DNA from: a virus
Direction: 5' to 3' (one strand)
Length of the DNA stretch: 64,000 bases
Virus record (IMG/VR): IMGVR_UViG_3300043449_002450
Coordinates: 1-64,000 of that record
Made by a program: the position numbers and the translations under genes. Of the stretch, positions 57,445 through 64,000 are shown piece after piece; position 1 is the stretch's first letter; each line of letters opens with the position of its first letter. A model generated the notes under the pieces. The model was not told the origin of the DNA. It ran no database searches and was given only the letters and a program-made list of their open reading frames with translations.

Positions 57445-60413
57445 AAAGCAGAATACTTAATGTTTCGCCTCGTCCCTATCTAAGAGACTTAGATTCCAAA
57501 AATGTCTTACCCGCAATTGTCAGGACAGGATATCAAAATGAGATTGGATCAAAAAATGAGCCGTTCAATGATGCTGATGTTTTAGTCTACACATCAAGTC
57601 AAGTCATTGCGCCCTACATGATCCCATCGGCATCTGCAGGTTTTACGACAGGCTCTCTAATTTTCACAAGCAACATTAAAGATTCAACGTCATACCTTGA
57701 CAAGCCTGTCGTCAATGGTGTGCTTTCACCGTTTATTGAATATTCAAATCCCGCAGGTTATAACTTAGGTTCTGAAGATAAAGGTTTCCCGCAAAACACA
57801 TATCCGGGTTTTTCGTCTCCTGAAAAAGATAAAATTGCCATAACAATCGACATAACACCCAGCGCTGAGAAAAAACTTACACGTCTTAGTAGAGCTGACA
57901 GCATATCAGGATCTGCGGCTGGCGAGTTTTATGATTCAACACACACAGGATTTGCTTATTTCAACTTTGTAAATAAGACATGGGACTATGTCGGTGAGAC
58001 TGATCCTGTAACAGGAGCGGATCTAAATTACACTTCTATCTTGACTTCGTCTGATGCTAGAATGACAAGCGGTCATAGAAAGATGATGTCGCAGTTTTGT
58101 AGCACACCTAACGTTGCAGGATCAACTAATCCTGCTGCGGGTTTAGCGCCTACGACTGTTAGCCAGCAATATGATAGAGGCTACGATAAAATTGGTGAGC
58201 CAACCTCAATGTTTGAGGCACCATACGCACCGCGCTATCATGCTAATCAAAACCAAACAATCAAACTTTCAGACTACATTAAGCATCCAATTGTTGTGGA
58301 CAGATTCTCAGTCGAGCTTCCTGTTAAATCTAGAAGAATTCAAAATCCACCCGTAGATGCCACTTGGTCAAGAGACACTGGATTTGGACGAGATATTGAT
58401 AACTACGTTGTCTTCCTATACACACAAAATAGATCAAATGCTGTCAAAGACAGCATAACGGATGTCTCAAGTAGCATAAGAAATCTAGTAGCTAGAAAGT
58501 CATTCTGCTTCTATAACACACAGACATTTTCTTCTGGCCTACAAGCACAGCCTATAATACATGATGCAGCCTACTCTGCGTCATTTAGCATGACATCAAC
58601 TCAAGCCAAGACGGCAGGCGTTCGCCAGATAGAAGAAATTGATGCAAATGTCTATATGACATTTCGGCCCACAACATTTAATCAATATTATGGTGGACAA
58701 TCAAAATACGGCGCATTTAGAGAAAATGCTTCATCAAAAGACAACATCATACTGCAGCATTTTTGGCGCGGCGGACAGTATGCATCTGGTTCTACAAATG
58801 ACAGCTTTGTTCGATGGGGATCGTCGACCTACACGTTAAATAAAATGGCAGGCTATGAAGCTGAATCGGGCAGCATGAACCAGAGCCTTGTTGCTACCGT
58901 CCCAAGCCAGCGGGCGCTTATTAGCTCATTTTGGAAATCATCACAAGATACAAGAACAGATACAGCATGGACTCCTGATGCTAAAATATCAACAGAAATT
59001 TCATGTAGTGTCGAGACGCCAATTATTCTATTTCCTGAAGACGAGCTAGTCCTCGGAATCGAGTCAGGTGTTCATCCAAATACAGCATTTGTTAATTCTA
59101 CAGGAAGCGGCTTAGATGAATCATTGTTTAACGTCACAGGTTCAGTGCTCACCATCAAACAAGAGAATGCTAAGATTGTAATCTATGGATCTCTTGTGCA
59201 GAATGCAAAAGAACTTTTGCCCAGTCTAAACCAGCATCTCGGCTCAGCGGCTGTCAGCGAGGATATACACTATAACAACTCAGTTGTAGATCAATATGAT
59301 GTCTATCCGCGTGCTTATTACTCGGCTTCATACATTAATAACATCATAAACGGATCTAATCTTCCTAATAGAAGAAGAATTGGTAATTTCACTGACGTAA
59401 ATCCCGCTCAAAGCATTTCAAGAGGTTATCTAACATATGCAAATACACAATTCACGGGTTCATTTTCGAGAAATTTAAAGATCTTTGATCAAGATGTTGT
59501 CTTTTATGATTCAATGACACCTGCGCCTAGCGCAATTGCAGCTGGAATTACAAGCGCATCAGCCAATTTGACAGCCTCATACACAGGATCTGCTGGCTCT
59601 CAAACGTTAATCAGCGCGTCAGTGCCGCCATCTAGAGTAAGAATTGATAGAATATTTGTTGATACAGATGTTACGGTTAGTGTATTTCCTGCCGTAAACA
59701 TAGACATACCAGTTTTTGCAATCCAAAATATCAAACCAGGCGAAAATACTTATGATGTTGGAGGCGTGTCTGTTAAATTCATTAGTAATGATAAAAGATA
59801 TTTTAGAAATGCTTTTGCTTACGAAACAAGCACAGAAAATACGCAGAGGAGTAGAGAAATTGAGCTAGAGCTCATAAGAGCACCACTAACAAGCTTGTCT
59901 CCGATCGCGTTTGGTGTAACATCAGTTCTTGGAAGAGGCGACGCAGCACGTGCTTTGCTTTATTATGATTCTTCATGGCATCCTCTTTTCAATGACTTTG
60001 AGCCCGATATTGATCCTCCTTTTAAATTCAACTACGGTGCAGGCGCAGCATCAATACGTTATGGCCTTTCTAACATACGTCTAACACCACCAACATACGT
60101 TTTTAAACGAGATCATTATGGCTTTGTTCGAGACATGCTAGAACAGTCACGCGATTCTAGAGCACAATATCTAGTTGGATCAAAGCCAGTTGTTACAGAT
60201 AGTGTCGTTATTGCTGAGTTTGTTAGTGCATCATCGGACATTAAAGCTGACCCATACAGGACTCAGTGTAATAACGTCAGTAGATTTTGTACATCGTCTG
60301 TTCCTTACGATGATGGACGTGTTAGAAGCAGAGGCGCTGTTCCTGCTGTAACATTGTCAATTGGCCCCAACAATCTCATTTTTGGTGTTACAGGTAGCTT
60401 TGGATTCAAATAG
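57441..60413 (+). CDS. Very large virion protein of unknown function, 990 aa
   Basis: No repeats or catalytic motif are evident. The protein is rich in Ser, Asn and Tyr with scattered beta strands, and has a segment with FYDSMTPAPSAIAAGITSAS in the second half. The composition matches the neighbouring baseplate proteins. The ATG overlaps the previous stop. A tail or baseplate peripheral role is inferred from position and size only. Confidence 0.55.
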   Translation: MKSRILNVSPRPYLRDLDSKNVLPAIVRTGYQNEIGSKNEPFNDADVLVYTSSQVIAPYMIPSASAGFTTGSLIFTSNIKDSTSYLDKPVVNGVLSPFIEYSNPAGYNLGSEDKGFPQNTYPGFSSPEKDKIAITIDITPSAEKKLTRLSRADSISGSAAGEFYDSTHTGFAYFNFVNKTWDYVGETDPVTGADLNYTSILTSSDARMTSGHRKMMSQFCSTPNVAGSTNPAAGLAPTTVSQQYDRGYDKIGEPTSMFEAPYAPRYHANQNQTIKLSDYIKHPIVVDRFSVELPVKSRRIQNPPVDATWSRDTGFGRDIDNYVVFLYTQNRSNAVKDSITDVSSSIRNLVARKSFCFYNTQTFSSGLQAQPIIHDAAYSASFSMTSTQAKTAGVRQIEEIDANVYMTFRPTTFNQYYGGQSKYGAFRENASSKDNIILQHFWRGGQYASGSTNDSFVRWGSSTYTLNKMAGYEAESGSMNQSLVATVPSQRALISSFWKSSQDTRTDTAWTPDAKISTEISCSVETPIILFPEDELVLGIESGVHPNTAFVNSTGSGLDESLFNVTGSVLTIKQENAKIVIYGSLVQNAKELLPSLNQHLGSAAVSEDIHYNNSVVDQYDVYPRAYYSASYINNIINGSNLPNRRRIGNFTDVNPAQSISRGYLTYANTQFTGSFSRNLKIFDQDVVFYDSMTPAPSAIAAGITSASANLTASYTGSAGSQTLISASVPPSRVRIDRIFVDTDVTVSVFPAVNIDIPVFAIQNIKPGENTYDVGGVSVKFISNDKRYFRNAFAYETSTENTQRSREIELELIRAPLTSLSPIAFGVTSVLGRGDAARALLYYDSSWHPLFNDFEPDIDPPFKFNYGAGAASIRYGLSNIRLTPPTYVFKRDHYGFVRDMLEQSRDSRAQYLVGSKPVVTDSVVIAEFVSASSDIKADPYRTQCNNVSRFCTSSVPYDDGRVRSRGAVPAVTLSIGPNNLIFGVTGSFGFK

Positions 60414-60431
60414 TTAGATTAGAGGATTGAG

Positions 60432-61373
60432 ATGGGTTTCTTAAACTCTAAGACTAGGATCATGGACGTTGTGATGACTCCCCTTGGGCGTGCATCTCTA
60501 GCGACAGGAGGATTGACTGTATCATACGCGTCATTCACAGATGGCCAGACATATTACGATGCAAGCAGCATAAGCGGATCCTATGATGACGCAGTTGATC
60601 GTGTCTTTTTGGAAAGTCCACCATCGCTTCCTCAAGACACGTATGCAATTGTGACAGACGACACCGGACAGATAATTCCTGTGGACGCATTTGGGACTAA
60701 AGTTACCGCAAAAGGAGATCTATTCCAGGGAGGAAAGGATGTCACCCGCCTTAATAATACGGGATCATTCTCTTCAGCTATCAGCAGTGTGACCAACTTA
60801 TTTCAAGATTCGATGAGATTTGGCACAATCATCGCGTCTAGAGATCCACTTGATGATCACCCAGATTTGATATTATCGACTACAACGGCCTCATTTCAGA
60901 TAAATAACTCTGAACCATTTGATCTGGATGACAAGCCAATCTCAGTTAACGCTGCGCCAAGCCTTTTCTTTGATAAGCGCCTGACGAACTTTGCACAGTT
61001 CACATATTTGCCGCCCACTGTTAAAAAAAATGATGTCTATAGCAAGCTAGGCAGATACAAAAATATAAAGTCACACGACAGATACACTTACAACGATTTA
61101 AAAAATGACCTACAGGGAAAAAGCGGCACACCCAAGCGGCAAAGAGTCGACATAGAGATAACAGACACATCAGAAACTAATGATATTGTTATCCAGCTAT
61201 TTGAGACAAATAATAATGGAATTATTAAGTTGGATGCTGTTGATTACGGCCAGTTCGTGGATTCGAAAGACAGAGATCATCCAAGCAAGAGAGTCATATT
61301 TTATGGCAAGGTATTTGTTGATGAGACAGGCTCTCCAACATTCGTCAACTTGTTTACCATGGTAATTGACTGA
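60432..61373 (+). CDS. Virion-type protein, 313 aa
   Basis: The N-terminus KTRIMDVVMTPLGRASLATG then LTVSYASFTDGQTYYD looks like the opening of a family of structural proteins in large phages, in which a 'LTxxGRxxLAxGxxxxxxxxFxDG' block recurs; this is from memory and not verified. The rest is beta-rich. GAGGATTGAG precedes ATG 60432. It overlaps the next ATG. Confidence 0.5.
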   Translation: MGFLNSKTRIMDVVMTPLGRASLATGGLTVSYASFTDGQTYYDASSISGSYDDAVDRVFLESPPSLPQDTYAIVTDDTGQIIPVDAFGTKVTAKGDLFQGGKDVTRLNNTGSFSSAISSVTNLFQDSMRFGTIIASRDPLDDHPDLILSTTTASFQINNSEPFDLDDKPISVNAAPSLFFDKRLTNFAQFTYLPPTVKKNDVYSKLGRYKNIKSHDRYTYNDLKNDLQGKSGTPKRQRVDIEITDTSETNDIVIQLFETNNNGIIKLDAVDYGQFVDSKDRDHPSKRVIFYGKVFVDETGSPTFVNLFTMVID

Positions 61374-63298
61374 TGCCAACAATCCAACAAGATCAAGTAA
61401 GATTTCCGCTAACATTTGATAGTGGCGACTTATTCTCAATAGTAACACATAGAAACGTGGGAGAGATTACATACTTCACTTATAGAATTCCTCTTGTGTA
61501 TGATGTCAATGTTGAAATTGATCCATCTTTGACCATGCAGGTTAGGATAGTAACAGAGCAAAAAAGAAATCCAATCAAGAACATCACAAAAAAGTCTCTT
61601 CTGAATGGGACAGCTTTAAAAGATATTAGAGCTCAGCCCGCAAATAACTTTTTTACGCAGAATTTATCTACATCTCATGTCACAATACCCTACGTTGATC
61701 TAGTAAAGAAAAATCTAACATATGACATTGAGATCCCTATTACGGATATTAAGAATCAAATAGTATTTCAAAATGTTCTGCTTGATAAGGATGGTGTTTT
61801 TTACATAGGAAGTTCTATAACAATAAATCACGATGATAAATTAACGTTATACGATGTTGCAAAGAATAACTTTGATGTTAGAGCGGGATTTTTAGATGAT
61901 AACACAATTGCCGTGTCTGCCGTCTCTTTTGATCCCCTAATAGGAAAATTTAATTTTTATGTGAAAAATGAGACGCAGATTGATTCTAAGACATCATACT
62001 ATGAATTAATTTCATCTAGCGACTTAGATGGTAAGGGCATTGCAACAATTAATTTTAATATCGAAAAAGGGCAAAAGCTAATTTTTGCTGTAACGCCTAA
62101 CACAAAGTTTAAGAACACATCTATGTCTCAAATGAGAGAAACTGAGGTGGGAAGTAGATATAATCACATCATCTTGCCGTTCTATATGTCAGGAATAAGT
62201 GATGTTTTTCTACGATTTACAATTTCAAGTGTATCAAGCTCTGTAAAGCGTGTCTTGCTTTATAGGCAAATTTATGGAAGCAATAAACGAGAATATATCG
62301 CTTATGCTGACAATAAAGGGACAGATATCATAATTGATGATCCACAAAGACTTACAAAGTATGACGCTGTCTACACATTAGATTACATTGACAAAGATTC
62401 TGTTCTTAAGACATCGCCTAGCCAAGTTTTTGTGCCAAGCTTAAAGCTTAACACGCTTGCTAATATTGCGGCGAGTGTTGTTGATCAAAAATTCTATGAG
62501 GATAGAGTAACAACAAAATTTGATATTAAAGTTAATTACAATAATACTACTGCGTTCGACCAAATCGTCAGTGACTTAAAAAAGATCGGCCTAGACAATC
62601 TTTTTGATGAAGATCTGAAGAAGATGACAAATAACATTAAGCCGCTTATCAGAGTCCTTGCATCCAGGATAAATTTGAATGATGGCACTCAAGAAGAGTT
62701 AGGAGTGATTGAGCCAGGTGAAGTATCCTACGTAAATAGCACACGTGATTCATATCAGTATCTCTTTGAGATCGCGATAAGGTCTGCGCCCGAGCTAATG
62801 GAGAACCTCGCATCGAGCCAAAGAGTTTTATCAAATATTTCTAGAGACTCTAGAGACATAGTTGATACGGCAACAAAAACTATTGCAACAAGATTTAAGC
62901 AAGGACAAACATCTTTTACTGCCAAGTTTTTGTCAAAGGCATCTTTAAGCGATTCATTGCTAAAATATGGCAATGCAGCCTCAGGAATAGATCTAGGATA
63001 TTACTCTGGTCGAACAGGAATATTCTCTAGTATTTCAATAGCTAATCTTGAAAAAAGTATATTAATTAGCGATGTCACTTACCAGAAAATAAATACAGGT
63101 GGAATCTTGACATGGAAGTTTACCGGCAATCCCATCTATTTTAATGTGACTGCGGGTGGTATAACTAGAAAAGCGGCCATAACCAGCAACAGAACGTGTG
63201 TGTTTTACTTAGATTCATCTATCAAGGGTCAAGTTACTATTAGATCTGTGTCTAAGTCAACTGCACAAAATGCCTATGCTTCCACGGAGATCTCTTAA
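61373..63298 (+). CDS. Large virion-type protein with an FN3-like segment, 641 aa
   Basis: Around residues 280-365 (SSVKRVLLYRQIYGSNKREY ... YTLDYIDKDSVLKTSPSQVF) there is a strand pattern like a fibronectin type III domain. The part after about 370 is more helical and ends with another beta domain (FNVTAGGITRKAAITSN). It is expressed in the coupled structural row. Family unknown. Confidence 0.5.
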   Translation: MPTIQQDQVRFPLTFDSGDLFSIVTHRNVGEITYFTYRIPLVYDVNVEIDPSLTMQVRIVTEQKRNPIKNITKKSLLNGTALKDIRAQPANNFFTQNLSTSHVTIPYVDLVKKNLTYDIEIPITDIKNQIVFQNVLLDKDGVFYIGSSITINHDDKLTLYDVAKNNFDVRAGFLDDNTIAVSAVSFDPLIGKFNFYVKNETQIDSKTSYYELISSSDLDGKGIATINFNIEKGQKLIFAVTPNTKFKNTSMSQMRETEVGSRYNHIILPFYMSGISDVFLRFTISSVSSSVKRVLLYRQIYGSNKREYIAYADNKGTDIIIDDPQRLTKYDAVYTLDYIDKDSVLKTSPSQVFVPSLKLNTLANIAASVVDQKFYEDRVTTKFDIKVNYNNTTAFDQIVSDLKKIGLDNLFDEDLKKMTNNIKPLIRVLASRINLNDGTQEELGVIEPGEVSYVNSTRDSYQYLFEIAIRSAPELMENLASSQRVLSNISRDSRDIVDTATKTIATRFKQGQTSFTAKFLSKASLSDSLLKYGNAASGIDLGYYSGRTGIFSSISIANLEKSILISDVTYQKINTGGILTWKFTGNPIYFNVTAGGITRKAAITSNRTCVFYLDSSIKGQVTIRSVSKSTAQNAYASTEIS

Positions 63299-64000
63299 AT
63301 GCCTATTCAAAAGTCTTCTACACGTCTCATTGCACAAAATGAAGGAAGCGGAAAGGCATCTGCTATTGCTAAGAGCGAGATTGGTTCTAGTCAATCTAAA
63401 TTAACAAGAGAAGATTTGACCACAAACTTGTCAACTGCAGGCGTCGCTGCAAATATTGATGCTAATAAATTGGCAGGTAACGATGTAGTCAAGTTAAAAA
63501 AAATAAATGACTCGCTTTCAAAAAGTTTAGCGATTCTACAAGAAGAAGATGAGAAAAAGAAGTCAAAAACTAGAGTCAGTGACGACCAGCTATCAGGAAA
63601 AGGAAAAGGAAAAGGAAAAGGAAAGGGCAAAGGGGAAAAAGGAAAAGATGGCAAAACAGGAAATTACATACCTCCAGAAGTAAAAAGCACAGCAATAACG
63701 CTAAGCCCAACTGATTATGATGTCTACTTGACAGGATCAGGCGTCAATAGTATACAGCCTGTCATCATTGCCGACGTTCCATTTAACAACTACTTCAACT
63801 CAGAAAGTCCTGCTTACGATATTGTGACACTTCAGCAAGGGCTAAAAGATGATACAGTCTTGATAGCTGATCAATTGGTAAAGAACTATTTTAGATCAAA
63901 CTCTGCAAGATTTGCCGCACTAAAGCAGATAAGCGATAAAAATATTTCTTTTTACAATACAGCTGTTAATTCTGTTGCCGATATTGCTGTTGCTTCAAGG
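63299..64000 (+). CDS. N-terminal part of a virion-type protein, cut by window end
   Basis: ATG 63299 directly follows the previous stop and the frame runs open through base 64000 (234 residues seen). The first 85 residues are helical and Ser-rich. A stretch of Gly-Lys pairs ((GK)7GEKGKDGKTG, about residues 100-119) then makes a short flexible basic or collagen-like linker. Beta-rich sequence follows (VYLTGSGVNSIQPVIIADVP). The linker is encoded by a GGAAAA hexamer run. Probably a fibre or connector protein. Confidence 0.6.
   Translation, partial: MPIQKSSTRLIAQNEGSGKASAIAKSEIGSSQSKLTREDLTTNLSTAGVAANIDANKLAGNDVVKLKKINDSLSKSLAILQEEDEKKKSKTRVSDDQLSGKGKGKGKGKGKGEKGKDGKTGNYIPPEVKSTAITLSPTDYDVYLTGSGVNSIQPVIIADVPFNNYFNSESPAYDIVTLQQGLKDDTVLIADQLVKNYFRSNSARFAALKQISDKNISFYNTAVNSVADIAVASR
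63595..63630 (+). repeat. In-frame GGAAAA hexanucleotide run
   Basis: About five near-perfect GGAAAA units (63595-63624), then decaying GGAAAG/GGCAAA units, encode Gly-Lys repeats. Copy number could change by slippage in 6-base steps without losing the frame. Confidence 0.6.

Noticed and set aside
1-64000. tRNA, rRNA, CRISPR arrays, insertion sequences
   Set aside because: No cloverleaf-type sequence, spaced direct repeats, transposase or terminal inverted repeats noticed; a tRNA or covariance-model scan would be decisive.

Overview
This window reads as a segment of a large T4-related tailed phage (myovirus-type) genome. The right end carries contractile-tail baseplate genes in phage order: an OB-fold hub/spike-like protein, a gp25-like wedge protein, a gp6-like wedge protein, then a run of very large virion proteins. 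A gp55-like late sigma factor lies just upstream, two collagen- and fibre-like tail protein loci lie further left, and genes are packed with ATGA/TGATG-type overlaps. The host cannot be read from the sequence. Base composition is uneven: the first 5 kb is GC-rich, and the rest is AT-richer with local islands.

Layout. (1) 1-5 kb: GC-rich small genes, namely two lipoproteins, a small membrane protein, three related small beta-rich proteins, a HAD phosphatase and a zinc-binding protein. (2) 2.8-10 kb: eight otherwise unrelated proteins that start with the same 12-20 residue basic helix ending in (I/L/V)(I/L/V)xE. This resembles the T4 capsid-targeting sequence that the prohead protease removes from internal head proteins. 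A GT92-like glycosyltransferase lies among them, and a minus-strand HExxH peptidase follows. (3) 10.4-17.3 kb: one operon with a complete YeaH/YhbH (DUF444) - SpoVR - PrkA set, then a shortened, apparently ATPase-dead GroEL-like protein, three small proteins and a histone H1-like protein, closed by a bidirectional terminator. (4) 17.4-27.4 kb: a minus-strand sigma-region-4-like HTH protein, a 999-residue tail fibre with three repeats, a PIN-PhoH ATPase, two small virion-type proteins and two paralogous large fibres that share a C-terminal module; a strong terminator follows. (5) 27.4-46 kb: a glycan cluster of about 17 genes (glycosyltransferases, methyltransferases, epimerase, Gmd, GDP-fucose synthase, compact UDP-sugar dehydrogenase) with an Fe-S PD-(D/E)XK nuclease inside it. 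(6) 46-64 kb: late sigma factor and baseplate/virion genes, the last cut by the window end.

Many transcription-unit starts are preceded by an 8-mer close to the T4 late promoter TATAAATA, usually ending 18-24 nt before the start codon, which fits the encoded gp55-like sigma factor. Taken together (inference), the window encodes late transcription control, tail/baseplate assembly, a candidate set of head-packaged proteins, virion or host-surface glycosylation, and a bacterial stress-kinase module with a chaperonin-like protein, which is the most unexpected cargo.
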